From assembly GCF_947072685.1 (NCBI RefSeq), contig NZ_CAMTIK010000001.1, positions 1 to 64,000 on the forward strand: a DNA stretch of 64,000 nt, read 5' to 3'. The position numbers and the translations under genes were made by a program. The notes below the pieces were generated by a model that was not told the DNA's origin, ran no database searches, and worked only from the letters and a program-made list of their open reading frames with translations. Within the stretch, counting starts at the first letter, position 1. The number at the start of each line of letters is the position of its first letter. Positions 44,728 to 54,986 of this stretch are shown here, in pieces. The stretch comes from an uncultured Cetobacterium sp. GTDB lineage: Bacteria > Fusobacteriota > Fusobacteriia > Fusobacteriales > Fusobacteriaceae.

Positions 44728-46062
44728 CTACTTTGCTCCTAAAGCAGCCATAGTTATATAATTATATGGTTGATTAAAATGTGGTAGAAAAAATATGTCC
44801 AGTAATTTTAATTTATCAATAGTCACTTTCTCTTGAATTGCTAGAGAGAACATATGAATCCCCATAGATATATCCTGTTTCGACGCCATCTGTGCCCCTA
44901 AAACTCTTCTTGTCTTTTGATCGTAAACTATCTTTAATTTTACGCTTTCATTGTCGTGCTCTATAAATCCTGGCTTTTGAGTATCTGTGAACTCTGTAGC
45001 CACAGCGTCATATCCCAACATTTTAGCCTTCTCTAGTGTCAAACCTGTAGAAACCATGTTCAATCCATATATTGAGATTCCATTTGAGCCTTGAACTCCA
45101 ATACTTTCCAATTTTGTTCCACATACATTGTGAGCTGCTACAATCCCAGAACGTACAGCATTTGTAGCTAAAGCTATATAGTTTGTATCCTCTATCGAGT
45201 TATCATAGATTGTTGCACAATCACCGATTGCATAGACATCATCCAAACTAGTCTTTTGTGTTAAATCAACTTTATAAGCACCATTTCTAAATAGTTCCAA
45301 GTTTTCTTTTCCAAGCGTATTATTTGGTACAAACCCTACAGCTAATATAACCATATCGGCTTTATAACTCTTCTTATCAGTGATTATCTCTTCTACCTTC
45401 CCTGTTCCCTTGATCTCTAAAACTTTTTCTCCAAAATTTACATTTATTCCATTCTCAACTAAAGTTTTTTCCATCATTTTTCTAAACTCAAGATCATAGT
45501 ATCCTGAAAGACAAGTTTCACTTAAATCTATCAACTCTACATGTTTTCCACATCTTTCAAAAGCTTCAGCTAACTCCACTCCGATATATCCTGCTCCAAC
45601 TACAACCACATTTTTCAATTCAGGATTTTCTAATTTTGTTATTACGCTCTGTGCATCTTGATACAGTTTTACAAACTGAACATTTTCAAGTTCCTTTCCT
45701 GGAATTGGAAGATCTATAGGCAAAGAACCTGTTGACAATATAAGTTTATCATATTTCTCCTCTATAACATTTCCATTTTTATCGATACCATATACTATTT
45801 TCTCTTTATAATCAATTTTATTTACTCCAGTTTCCATATGTACTTTAGCACCATTACACTCAAGTTTTTCCTTAGATGAATAAAATAACCCTTCAGGTCC
45901 AGATATTTGCTTTCCAATCCATAGCGCCATCCCACAGCCTAAAAAACTTATATTCGAATTCTTGTCAAATACCACTACCTCTTCTTTGGGATAATTTGAT
46001 AATATTGTATTAATTGCTGCTGTTCCTGCATGATTTGCTCCCACTACTACTATCTTACTCAT
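44728..46062 (-). CDS. NADH oxidase / CoA-disulfide reductase family flavoprotein
   Basis: '[16 protein letters not shown]', '[17 protein letters not shown]' (redox Cys), '[15 protein letters not shown]'. Confidence 0.92.
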   Translation of the reverse strand: MSKIVVVGANHAGTAAINTILSNYPKEEVVVFDKNSNISFLGCGMALWIGKQISGPEGLFYSSKEKLECNGAKVHMETGVNKIDYKEKIVYGIDKNGNVIEEKYDKLILSTGSLPIDLPIPGKELENVQFVKLYQDAQSVITKLENPELKNVVVVGAGYIGVELAEAFERCGKHVELIDLSETCLSGYYDLEFRKMMEKTLVENGINVNFGEKVLEIKGTGKVEEIITDKKSYKADMVILAVGFVPNNTLGKENLELFRNGAYKVDLTQKTSLDDVYAIGDCATIYDNSIEDTNYIALATNAVRSGIVAAHNVCGTKLESIGVQGSNGISIYGLNMVSTGLTLEKAKMLGYDAVATEFTDTQKPGFIEHDNESVKLKIVYDQKTRRVLGAQMASKQDISMGIHMFSLAIQEKVTIDKLKLLDIFFLPHFNQPYNYITMAALGAK

Positions 46063-46106
46063 AATTTTCCTCCTGAAAAAACATTTTTTATATCATATTC
46101 AATCAA

Positions 46107-46135
46107 AGTATACCTTTTCAGTATTATAAAGTCAA
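46107..46135 (-). promoter_or_regulatory. Promoter of the NADH oxidase gene
   Basis: TTGACT - 17 nt - TATACT on the minus strand. Confidence 0.65.
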
Positions 46136-46200
46136 TATTATTTTTGAATAAATTGTAATCGTTACAAAATTAAAAACTAACCGAATTAAAAAAATAATTA

Positions 46201-46232
46201 AAAAGTGTGAAAGATCGCTCTTCCACACTTTT
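46201..46232 (-). terminator. Terminator after the YfcC-family gene
   Basis: AAAAGTGTGAAAGATCGCTCTTCCACACTTTT inverted repeat. Confidence 0.8.
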
Positions 46233-46240
46233 CAATCAAT

Positions 46241-47797
46241 CTATATCAAACCTAAATATTGTGAAGCCGATATCAATATACAACCTGTTGCCAGCATCGT
46301 TATAAAGATTTTCAACACAAATTTCAAATATCTATCATAGGGAACATTGAATAGTTCTAAAGTTCCCATCGTTGTAGCACTAGGATATATTCCAGACATA
46401 AAGTTTATTCCCAAAGTGAATGCAGAAATCAACATTATTTGCCCGCCTGCTGCTCCTATATTTGAGTTCTGGAAGAGTGCCATTGCAACTGCTCCTAATA
46501 TAGGCATAGTTATTCCTGCAACCCCACTTGTTGATTGTAGGAAACATCCGATTCCAACATATGCTAAAACTGTCGCTACTGAGAATGCCCATGCTGGGAT
46601 ACCCTGTAGTGCCGATTGAATCCAGTAAACAAATGTAACTGACATTCCTACAGTTTTTCCTCCCATCAATACAGATATTCCATTAGCTATCGATAAAACT
46701 AAAACTACACCTAAAAGGTCTTTCGCTCCACCAGCAAATTCTTTTACAAATTTATCCTCAGGCATTTTATTGATAAATCCAATCAATATAGATCCTAAGA
46801 AGAAAACAAATGAGAATTCACCAAAATACCAATCTCCCAACGGAGTCATATGTTTAGCTCCTAAAAGATCCCCTAAAACTGGAACTTTTGCCAAAAGATA
46901 TATCGGCGCATTTATTATATCTTGAAAAGTTCTTCCACCTTGCAACTTAAGTTCATACCAAGGCATATAACCTAAAATTAAAAGAACTATTATTCCCATC
47001 AATACAACTATTGACCAAAATCTTCTCTTTGTCAATTCTGGCAGTTCTGCCTGCTCATCGGTCATTGTATTTACTTCTATATCTGCAACGATTGATTTTT
47101 CTTTGTCTTTTTTTACCCCATTGGCATATTTTACAGTGAAGAATAATCCTACAAAATAAAGGGCAAAAAACATTACAAGTCTAAGAACCATACCACTTCC
47201 AAGTGATAACTCTGGGTTTCCTATAGCTCCTATAGCTGCTCCTGTTGAAAACGGATTCACAACACTTGACATATTTCCAGCGGTTGCTCCAACTGTTAAA
47301 ACTGCTAATCCAGTCATAACGTCATACCCCGCCAACACAAATAGTGGAACTATCACTATTGAAAACGCTGGGATCTCTTCCCAAAACCCAAACACACTTC
47401 CAAATATAGCAAAAGCAAACATCAAAATTGCAATCAATGTTGTTCCAGTATATTTTTTCAAAAGAGCTCCAATCCCTGCGTCCATTGCTCCTACAGAGTT
47501 TATTAACCCCAAAAATGCTCCTGCCATTAAAATTGCAATACTTACAGCACTCGATTTTTCAAATCCTAATATAGGTGCCATGAACACATCCCAAAGTCCT
47601 ACCGGTTGCCGTCCTGCTCCTCTTACAACCTCTCCTGCATCATTGAAGACTGCATTATATATAACCTCTTTTATTCCATCGCTACTCACAACTACAGATT
47701 GAGGAACAATCCAAGTCAGCGCCGCTGTTATTATTAAAAATATAAATACTATTGTGTATGCACTAAACATTTTTTTTGCTTTTTTCAAACTTCTCAC
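46241..47797 (-). CDS. YfcC-family membrane transporter
   Basis: 12-TM-type; 'GAFLGLINSVGAMDAGIGALLKKY', 'GFWEEIPAFSIVIVPLFVLAGYD'. Confidence 0.88.
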   Translation of the reverse strand: MRSLKKAKKMFSAYTIVFIFLIITAALTWIVPQSVVVSSDGIKEVIYNAVFNDAGEVVRGAGRQPVGLWDVFMAPILGFEKSSAVSIAILMAGAFLGLINSVGAMDAGIGALLKKYTGTTLIAILMFAFAIFGSVFGFWEEIPAFSIVIVPLFVLAGYDVMTGLAVLTVGATAGNMSSVVNPFSTGAAIGAIGNPELSLGSGMVLRLVMFFALYFVGLFFTVKYANGVKKDKEKSIVADIEVNTMTDEQAELPELTKRRFWSIVVLMGIIVLLILGYMPWYELKLQGGRTFQDIINAPIYLLAKVPVLGDLLGAKHMTPLGDWYFGEFSFVFFLGSILIGFINKMPEDKFVKEFAGGAKDLLGVVLVLSIANGISVLMGGKTVGMSVTFVYWIQSALQGIPAWAFSVATVLAYVGIGCFLQSTSGVAGITMPILGAVAMALFQNSNIGAAGGQIMLISAFTLGINFMSGIYPSATTMGTLELFNVPYDRYLKFVLKIFITMLATGCILISASQYLGLI

Positions 47798-47820
47798 TCT
47801 TCCCTTTTACTATTTATTTT

Positions 47821-49179
47821 TTAATCTTTAAACTTTTCAAAAGCTCTCATGTAAATTTTCATAGCCATTTTCATATCATCCAATATTATATATTCATTTG
47901 GCTGGTGCTCTGTCTTTGGACTTCCTGGTAAAACATATCCAAAAGCCACACAATTGTTTATTGCTCTTGCATAAGTTGCTCCTCCTCCAGCTATTGGTTG
48001 AGATTTCAAATCACCTGTCACCTCTTGATATGCTCCCATCAAAATTTTTATCAACTCTGAATCTAGTGGCGTATAGATTGATCTTAGATAATCGTGTTCT
48101 TTATATTCAAATCCGTACTCTTTCGCTTTTTCTGTTATTTTTTCTACAATCAGATCTTTATCATAAGTTACTGGTATTCTCATATCTATACATAAAATTT
48201 CATTTTCAGGTGTAAACTCAATTTTACCAACATTAAATTTTAACTCTCCTGAATGTTCATCCCTTACTTCACCAAAAATTGGCTCTGCAAAATCATATCC
48301 AATCAAATTCTCCACAACAAATTCTCCTGATTTTGTCTCTATTCCACTTAGTTTCAAAGCGTGTAAATACCTATTTATCGCATTTATTCCTGTTTCTGCT
48401 ACCTGAGCATGAACACTCTTTCCAACAATTTCAATTTTTCCATCTTTCTCAGTATATTCATACTTCAATTTATTTAAAGCCTCAACTAAACCATCTGTTT
48501 TTTCTACAAGTATACTCGAAGGAACTGAGTTAAAAGCATCTCCTCCTGCAAATACCATCCCACTTATATTTTTAGCAGTCAACTTGCATTGTAACAAACC
48601 TTTTTCTGCATATATTAAAGGAAATTTAGAATCTGGAGTAAATCCTATTGTTGGCATCTCCTCTTTTGCCACATATTTAGGCATGTCTCTCCATAAATTT
48701 TCTTCATCTGTTCCAAATATAAATCTCACTCTATAATTTAATTCAAACCCACATTCTAAAAGAGTTTTTAACGCATATATAGCTGCTAAAGTTGGACCCT
48801 TATCATCTTGAGACCCTCTTCCATAATATTTCCCGTCTTTTATAACTGGTTCAAATGGTGGATTCTCCCATTTCCCTAAATCTCCTGGTGGAACTACATC
48901 CAAATGCCCCAACACACCCACTAACTTTTCTCCACTTCCAATCTCTGCATATCCATAATATCCTTCAGGGTCTATAAAAGTTTTAAATCCTAAATTTCCA
49001 CAAATCTCTAAAGTTTTTTCTAATACATTTTGAATCTCTTTACCAAAAGGGTATCCACTTTTATCCTCTTGAAAATAACTTGGAATAGAAATCATCTTAT
49101 TCAAATCTTCTAAAAAATTTGAAAAATTACTTTCCATACGTTCTTGACATTTTTTTTGAAATTTTTCTTGTTCTTTCAT
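47821..49179 (-). CDS. pepV: Dipeptidase PepV/Sapep (M20 family)
   Basis: 'VGVLGHLDVVPPGDLGKWENPPFEPVIKDGKYYGRGSQDDKGP', 'FGTDEENLWRDM'. Confidence 0.92.
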   Translation of the reverse strand: MKEQEKFQKKCQERMESNFSNFLEDLNKMISIPSYFQEDKSGYPFGKEIQNVLEKTLEICGNLGFKTFIDPEGYYGYAEIGSGEKLVGVLGHLDVVPPGDLGKWENPPFEPVIKDGKYYGRGSQDDKGPTLAAIYALKTLLECGFELNYRVRFIFGTDEENLWRDMPKYVAKEEMPTIGFTPDSKFPLIYAEKGLLQCKLTAKNISGMVFAGGDAFNSVPSSILVEKTDGLVEALNKLKYEYTEKDGKIEIVGKSVHAQVAETGINAINRYLHALKLSGIETKSGEFVVENLIGYDFAEPIFGEVRDEHSGELKFNVGKIEFTPENEILCIDMRIPVTYDKDLIVEKITEKAKEYGFEYKEHDYLRSIYTPLDSELIKILMGAYQEVTGDLKSQPIAGGGATYARAINNCVAFGYVLPGSPKTEHQPNEYIILDDMKMAMKIYMRAFEKFKD

Positions 49180-49244
49180 TTTTCCTCCTGTTTTTTTTTA
49201 CTTTTTAATGTTTTAAATTGAAATTTTAAGTCGTATTTGATACA

Positions 49245-49276
49245 ATTATATACTATGTAGTATACTTTACAGTCAA
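49245..49276 (-). promoter_or_regulatory. MerR-type promoter/operator of pepV (20-bp spacer with dyad)
   Basis: Minus strand TTGACT (49271-49276) - 20 nt - TATAAT (49245-49250); TATACTA-TG-TAGTATA dyad at 49249-49264. Confidence 0.7.
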
Positions 49277-49289
49277 GGAGAAATTAATA

Positions 49290-50099
49290 ATGAAACTTTA
49301 TAAAATTAGTGAAATTGCCAAAACTTTTGGAATTACTAGAGAGACACTCATATATTACGACTCTATCGACCTTTTTAAACCACACAGTATAGACAAAGAA
49401 ACTGGATATCGATACTATTCTGATGAAAGTATTTCTGACCTTTATTTTATTACCATGCTTAAAAAAACTAATTTCTCTTTAAAAGAGATAAAGGAGTATA
49501 TAAACTGCACAAATACTCAAGATAGTATTCAACTTTTAAATAATAAACTGAAGCAGATCAAAAAAAATATCGAACTTCTTCAACACTCTGAAACTGTAAT
49601 ATCTGAAAAAATAAACGAAATTGAAAAAATTTCAGATGCGGAAGGGTGTATCCCATTTTTTGAATCCATAAGAGTAACTCCCACCCTTTTGCTTCATATA
49701 GAAGAACCCAAAAGTGAAAAAGAGTTGTTTGAAGGTATCCAAAAATTGAATGATATCAGAAAATTTCAAGGACTTGATAAGGTAAAGCGTATCACAATAT
49801 TAAAAGTGGAGGATATCTTTCAAGAAAACTATTTTAGAATCGACAAAATAGGAATAGTTAGTGATGACTTTCAAAATTTTAGTACAGACAGCGTATTTGT
49901 GGCATCTATCTACCACAAAGATTCCACCAATAAAATAGGTGAGAGTTACGACAAACTTAAACTTTTTATCCATGTAAACAACTACAATATCATTGCAGAT
50001 TCCATTGAGATCTTTAATGACATTATGGTCAATGCTGGAAATTGTCGTGGTAGAACTATTAAAATTTGTATCCCTGTAAAGAAAAAAGATCCCCTTTAG
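49290..50099 (+). CDS. MerR-family transcriptional regulator
   Basis: 'LYKISEIAKTFGITRETLIYYDSIDLFKPHSIDKETGYRYYSDESISDLYFI'; C-terminal ligand-binding-like region. Confidence 0.93.
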   Translation: MKLYKISEIAKTFGITRETLIYYDSIDLFKPHSIDKETGYRYYSDESISDLYFITMLKKTNFSLKEIKEYINCTNTQDSIQLLNNKLKQIKKNIELLQHSETVISEKINEIEKISDAEGCIPFFESIRVTPTLLLHIEEPKSEKELFEGIQKLNDIRKFQGLDKVKRITILKVEDIFQENYFRIDKIGIVSDDFQNFSTDSVFVASIYHKDSTNKIGESYDKLKLFIHVNNYNIIADSIEIFNDIMVNAGNCRGRTIKICIPVKKKDPL

Positions 50100-50109
50100 A
50101 GATCTTTTT
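50083..50109. terminator. Terminator with the MerR stop codon in the loop
   Basis: AAAAAGATC-CCCTTTAGA-GATCTTTTT. Confidence 0.85.
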
Positions 50110-50111
50110 CT

Positions 50112-50912
50112 TTACACTTTTATTTTACTTCCTGTCTGTATTTCAACAGTTTTAAATTTTCCATTATCTTGCATTTTTTTTATACCATACTCCCCTGTAC
50201 AGTGACAAGAAAATATCTGCTTCACTCCTAAACGATTACTTTCATCTATAATTTTATCTATATATTCTTCATTTTTATTTAGGCTCGTTCTACTAGAAAG
50301 ATGTAATCCTCCCACAACACACTCGACACTCTTCGAAAACTCTTTGGCTTTTTTCAGTATATTATCCAACCCTTTATGAGCACAAGCTGTCACCAAAGTA
50401 TGTTTTGACTCCTCTTTTATAATCAAGTTTAGTTCATGATTAAAACTGTCCTTCACACACTCACCAAAACTATCTTTCATATACAAAGATTCGTTAAATA
50501 TATTTCTATTTTCTTTTGTTTCACAATGAAAAAGCACAAAGTTTTCAAGTTCCAATGCTCCATCAACAAAATTAAATCGTTCAACATCTAAATACTCATA
50601 CGGTATTCCAATATCTATATGTGCTCCTAAAATTTTTTTATAGTGTTTATCGAAATAATGTTCGCTGCAAAAAATACGTGCACTACTATTTTCATTTAAA
50701 AAATACGGTAGTCCTCCTCCATGATCTTTATGCCCATGAGAGAGGATTAAATAATCAATCTCTTCTAAGTTAACTCCCAACTTTTTAGCATTTTTCCAAA
50801 ATTTATCACTCTCTCCTACATCAAATAGAATTTTTTTTCCATTTGTTTCTATATATAACGAGAGGCCATGCTCCTTTGCTAACTCTTTACTCAACGTTTT
50901 ATTTTCTACCAA
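50112..50912 (-). CDS. MBL-fold metallohydrolase
   Basis: 'YLILSHGHKDHGGGLPYFL', 'LVTACAHKGLDNIL', 'GGLHLSSR'. Confidence 0.88.
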   Translation of the reverse strand: MVENKTLSKELAKEHGLSLYIETNGKKILFDVGESDKFWKNAKKLGVNLEEIDYLILSHGHKDHGGGLPYFLNENSSARIFCSEHYFDKHYKKILGAHIDIGIPYEYLDVERFNFVDGALELENFVLFHCETKENRNIFNESLYMKDSFGECVKDSFNHELNLIIKEESKHTLVTACAHKGLDNILKKAKEFSKSVECVVGGLHLSSRTSLNKNEEYIDKIIDESNRLGVKQIFSCHCTGEYGIKKMQDNGKFKTVEIQTGSKIKV

Positions 50913-50998
50913 GACCTGTATTTCTATCTTAAATCCCTTCCTTTTTTTTAAATTTTCGTTCTAAAAATTATATTGTTTTTGCAAAGAAAAATCAAGTT

Positions 50999-51877
50999 TT
51001 ATATTATAAAAAATAGAGATACACCTAAAAAAGACACCACCGCTCCTAAACTCTCCTTCAAAGAGATTTTCTCTTTAAAAAATAGCATCGATATAGGTAT
51101 TATAAGTATTGGGCTTGTCGCTGCTAGTGTACTGACCACTCCCACACTCGAATGTTTCATAGCCTCCACTAAAGATGTCACTCCTAGAGTTGTAACTATT
51201 GTTCCAATCAGAATATAATACATCCCTTTTTTATTTTTTAGCCCAACAGATACATCTTTCCAATTTTTTTTCAAAGTTATATATATAATAAATGCCATTA
51301 TAGCTGGAATAGTTCTTACCTGGATAGTGGCAAACGAATCATAGTTTAAAGACCCCATCTTAGTGAATACAATCCCACAACTCTCTCCTAACATAGCAAT
51401 AGTTGCATACAAAAAACCCATTCTAGAAAATGATCCTTCATTTTTCTTTTTTAAAACTACTATCATTATACCAAACAGTGTCAACAGCATACCTAAAATT
51501 TGTAAACTACCTAAACTTTCACCTAAAATAAAAAAACTTAAAATTGAAACTGTTATAGGGCTAAAAGTCATCACCAACAGTGTTACCCTAGGACCTACGC
51601 TCACATATGCTTTATATAGAAAAAAATCCCCAATGAAAAGACCAAATAATCCTGATATACTCAAAAATCCTAGAGCTTCTCTAGATACATCCAATGGGAG
51701 TACCATCCCTCTATTCATCCAGGTTATTCCACCTAAAAAAACCATCGCTAAAATCAGTCTTATCAGATTCACAACAACTGTTCCCACCTCTTTGCTGGCT
51801 TTTTCTAAAAAAATTGAACTTCCTACCCACCCAAACGCAGCCGTCAATGCCAATCCCTCTCCCAACATTTCCCCCAC
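50999..51877 (-). CDS. EamA/DMT-superfamily transporter
   Basis: Ten TMs in two repeats; 'SSVGVVSTLAATSPILIIPISMLFFKEKISLKESLGAVVSFLGVSLFFI'. Confidence 0.9.
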   Translation of the reverse strand: MGEMLGEGLALTAAFGWVGSSIFLEKASKEVGTVVVNLIRLILAMVFLGGITWMNRGMVLPLDVSREALGFLSISGLFGLFIGDFFLYKAYVSVGPRVTLLVMTFSPITVSILSFFILGESLGSLQILGMLLTLFGIMIVVLKKKNEGSFSRMGFLYATIAMLGESCGIVFTKMGSLNYDSFATIQVRTIPAIMAFIIYITLKKNWKDVSVGLKNKKGMYYILIGTIVTTLGVTSLVEAMKHSSVGVVSTLAATSPILIIPISMLFFKEKISLKESLGAVVSFLGVSLFFII

Positions 51878-51894
51878 TCCTTCTAAATATATTT

Positions 51895-52314
51895 TTATAA
51901 CTCTTTTCTGATCTGTTCTATTCTTTTTCTGTTCACTCCAAAATCATACCATCCTGTTTGAGCTGCAGATTTGACATATATTTTTCCCTCTTTCATATCT
52001 ATCCTAAATTGAGCTATATCTTCAAATTTAAAAAATTTGCTATAAAAATTTGCTTTTATATAGTCTCCAGTATTCTCTACAACATCTCCGCCCAGACTTT
52101 TAATAACTCCTACCAACTTTTTATTTATAGCTTCCAAGTTCTCCTCTTTAAATGATAGTGCTTCTATATAATGATCTTTATCCTCTATATTTGAAATAAC
52201 ACAGTTTGGTGTATTTGGGCAAGAACTAAAATTCATATTTTCCTCCTTTATAGTATTTGCTGATGTACATGAAAATATAATAAAACATATTGTAAATAAA
52301 AATATTTTTTTCAT
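51895..52314 (-). CDS. DUF1499-like lipoprotein
   Basis: 'CFIIFSCTSANT' lipobox; 'CPNTPNCVISNIEDKDHYIEAL'; start at 52314, ORF track N-terminus is too long. Confidence 0.82.
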   Translation of the reverse strand: MKKIFLFTICFIIFSCTSANTIKEENMNFSSCPNTPNCVISNIEDKDHYIEALSFKEENLEAINKKLVGVIKSLGGDVVENTGDYIKANFYSKFFKFEDIAQFRIDMKEGKIYVKSAAQTGWYDFGVNRKRIEQIRKEL

Positions 52315-52423
52315 TTTAACTCTCCTTTTTCCTAGAGTATACTCCATTTTTACAAAATTTAAAAATATATTAAAAAGAAAGGTAATATTAATTTTGTATA
52401 CTTTTCGATGAGGTGAATAACAT

Positions 52424-53710
52424 ATGAAAAAAAACATGCCCTTAATTTTGATTCCATATATTATTAAATGGCTTTTTTTAACAACTATTATCGGGATACT
52501 ATCCGGAACTGCGTCGGCAGTTTTTTTAAATCTTTTAGAATGGGCTACATTTACAAGACAAGCCAATCCCACTCTTATTTTTTTCTTACCACTGGGTGGT
52601 CTTATTATCAGTCTATTGTATCACTACTTCGGAAAAGATGTAGCCGGCGGAAACAATCTTATTCTGACAGAGATACACCAGCCTAAAAATATTATTAAAT
52701 TTAGAATGGCTCCTCTTGTACTTCTTGGAACAGTGACAACCCATCTGTTTGGCGGATCGGCCGGAAGAGAGGGGAGTGCTATTCAGATGGCGGCTTCATT
52801 AGCTGACCAACTGACAAACATCTTCTTTTTAAATAAAGCTGACAGAAAAATTCTTCTGATCTCTGGAATGGCAGCAGGTTTTGGTTCAGTTTTTGGCACT
52901 CCTCTTGCCGGAGCTCTCTTTGGACTAGAAGTTTTTGTAATTGGAAAGATGACATATGAATCAATCTTTCCAGCTTTTCTTGCATCTATCATTGCAAATG
53001 AAGTCACTAAAAATTGGTGGGGAATTCATCACTCAACCTATACAATCTCTTCAATTCCTACAGCTACAATCACAAATATTTTTTTTGCCAGTATAGCTGG
53101 AATAGTTTTTGGATTAGCTGGACATCTATTTTCTTTTTCTGTAGAAAAGGTTAAATGTTTTTTATCTAAAAGAATATCTTTCCCACCTATGTATTCGTTT
53201 TTCGGTGGACTAGCAGTTGTTCTACTGACATTTTCACTTGGAACTTTCAGATATAACGGTCTAGGACTATCAACTATTGAAGAGGCTTTTCATACTCCTA
53301 TGGAGTGGTATGTCTTTATTTTAAAAATCGTTTTCACCTCTATAACTTTAGGGGCTGGATTCAAAGGTGGAGAAGTCACATGTCTATTTTTTATAGGAGC
53401 CACTCTTGGAAATTTTCTTTCCAATTTTATCCCACTTCCTATGGGACTCATGGCTGCTATGGGATTTGTTGCTATATTTGCGGCAGCCTCTAATACCCCT
53501 ATCGCCTGTATCGTTATGGCTATTGAAATTTTCGGACTAGATATACAGCTCTATGCTGCTATTACCTGTATTACAGCCTATCTTTTTTCTGGCCATGCAA
53601 GTATTTACTCAGCTCAAATCATCGGTATAAGCAAACACTCTGACTTCAAATCTACAGAGGGAAAAACTGTTGAAGAATCCTTACAAATTGATAAAAATAG
53701 AGAGGAATAA
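52424..53710 (+). CDS. ClC-family chloride channel/transporter
   Basis: 'GGSAGREGSAIQMAASLADQL', 'GMAAGFGSVFGTPLAGALFGLEV', 'AGFKGGEVTCLFFIGATLGNFLS'. Confidence 0.94.
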   Translation: MKKNMPLILIPYIIKWLFLTTIIGILSGTASAVFLNLLEWATFTRQANPTLIFFLPLGGLIISLLYHYFGKDVAGGNNLILTEIHQPKNIIKFRMAPLVLLGTVTTHLFGGSAGREGSAIQMAASLADQLTNIFFLNKADRKILLISGMAAGFGSVFGTPLAGALFGLEVFVIGKMTYESIFPAFLASIIANEVTKNWWGIHHSTYTISSIPTATITNIFFASIAGIVFGLAGHLFSFSVEKVKCFLSKRISFPPMYSFFGGLAVVLLTFSLGTFRYNGLGLSTIEEAFHTPMEWYVFILKIVFTSITLGAGFKGGEVTCLFFIGATLGNFLSNFIPLPMGLMAAMGFVAIFAAASNTPIACIVMAIEIFGLDIQLYAAITCITAYLFSGHASIYSAQIIGISKHSDFKSTEGKTVEESLQIDKNREE

Positions 53711-53727
53711 CTTCCTCTCTATTTTTT
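53695..53727. terminator. Terminator with the ClC stop codon in the loop
   Basis: AAATAGAGAGGAA-TAAC-TTCCTCTCTATTTTTTC. Confidence 0.9.
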
Positions 53728-53728
53728 C

Positions 53729-54307
53729 TTAATAGTTTTTACAATATAATTCAAATTCTTTTTGTTTCTCTAAGCAAGAAGGACAAACTTTAGGTGCTTC
53801 CTCTCCCTCATGAATATATCCACAAACTCTACATTTCCATTTTACTGATTCATCCTTTTTAAATACATGATTTGATGCAACATTCTCTATTAAACTTCTA
53901 TATCTTTTTTCATGGTGTTTTTCAACCTCAGTTATAACTTTAAACGCCGCTGCAACCTGTGGAAATCCCTCTTCCATTGCAACTTCAGCAAATCCTGGGT
54001 AAAGCTCTGCCCACTCTTCATATTCACCTTCAGCAGCCTCTTTTAGGTTTTCTATTGTAGTTCCAACAATTCCTGCTGGATATGTCGCTGTTATCTCTAC
54101 TGGCCCACCCTCTAAATATGAAAAGAATCTTCTAGCGTGATACTGTTCATTTAAAGCTGTTTCAGCAAACAGTGCTGCTATTTGTTCAAATCCTTCAGAT
54201 TTTGCTTTTTCGGCAAACAGTGTATATCTTTGTCTTGCTTGTGACTCTCCTGCAAAAGCTTTTAGTAAGTTTTGCTCAGTTCTAGTTCCTTTGATAGATT
54301 TAACCAT
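53729..54307 (-). CDS. Rubrerythrin
   Basis: 'LLKAFAGESQARQRYTLFAEKA', 'ALNEQYHARRFF', rubredoxin-like 'CRVCGYIHEGEEAPKVCPSC'. Confidence 0.95.
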   Translation of the reverse strand: MVKSIKGTRTEQNLLKAFAGESQARQRYTLFAEKAKSEGFEQIAALFAETALNEQYHARRFFSYLEGGPVEITATYPAGIVGTTIENLKEAAEGEYEEWAELYPGFAEVAMEEGFPQVAAAFKVITEVEKHHEKRYRSLIENVASNHVFKKDESVKWKCRVCGYIHEGEEAPKVCPSCLEKQKEFELYCKNY

Positions 54308-54378
54308 TGGTAATCCTCCTTCAAAATTTCTCTAGGAGTTTCTTCTATATTTTTTGAACTTTTCCTTTTTTATATCTA

Positions 54379-54882
54379 TTATTTTTTATCCCCTGTCATT
54401 TGAAAAATGTCTATCCCCTTAAGTATATAAGCTTGTCCAAAACCTTTAACGAACCTGCCATCTTTAAAATTTAATTTAACAAGATGGAAATCCTCCATTT
54501 TACGAACAACTTTAATAACATCTCCAAGTTTTTCCTCAAATCTATCTAAAACAAGATTAAAAGTTTCATCTCTCGCCAAAAACTCAGCATCGGTTTTATA
54601 TCTGAGTCTTTTTCTTGCCAATGGATTTGTAGCTTCATTTTCATCTTGAATAAACATCACTTCAAAATCTTGATTTCTATTTTTTAAATTTTGATAATGA
54701 TCTCCAATTTCACTTATGAACATATAGTCTTGCCCATCACAATTTAAATATATGGCATTGGTTACATTGATTTCATTATCTTTTGAAATAGTCCCCAATA
54801 TTATATTTTTATTTTTATTTTTAAACTCTTCAATCTCTAGTTTTATATCCTCAGGATTGAAATTTCTTCTGTTTTTCATCAT
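54379..54882 (-). CDS. Pyridoxamine 5'-phosphate oxidase-like (flavin-binding split barrel) protein
   Basis: 'NKNIILGTISKDNEINVTNAIYLNCDGQDYMFISEIGDHYQNLKNR'; start about 54882. Confidence 0.7.
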   Translation of the reverse strand: MMKNRRNFNPEDIKLEIEEFKNKNKNIILGTISKDNEINVTNAIYLNCDGQDYMFISEIGDHYQNLKNRNQDFEVMFIQDENEATNPLARKRLRYKTDAEFLARDETFNLVLDRFEEKLGDVIKVVRKMEDFHLVKLNFKDGRFVKGFGQAYILKGIDIFQMTGDKK

Positions 54883-54932
54883 AACATTCTCCCAGTTGCA
54901 TTTTATTTTGATTATCAAATAGTATATATATA

Positions 54933-54961
54933 ATAATATATTATCACTGTGATTTTGTCAA
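54933..54961 (-). promoter_or_regulatory. Promoter with spacer dyad ATCAC-T-GTGAT
   Basis: TTGACA (54956-54961) - 17 nt - TATTAT (54933-54938) on the minus strand; ATCACTGTGAT at 54943-54953. Confidence 0.65.
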
Positions 54962-54986
54962 GTTAATTACACTTGTTTTGTGTAGA

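Noticed and set aside
52315-52572. N-terminal 86 residues of ORF 51895-52572
   Set aside because: Reads through the divergent promoter region; lipoprotein signal begins at 52314.
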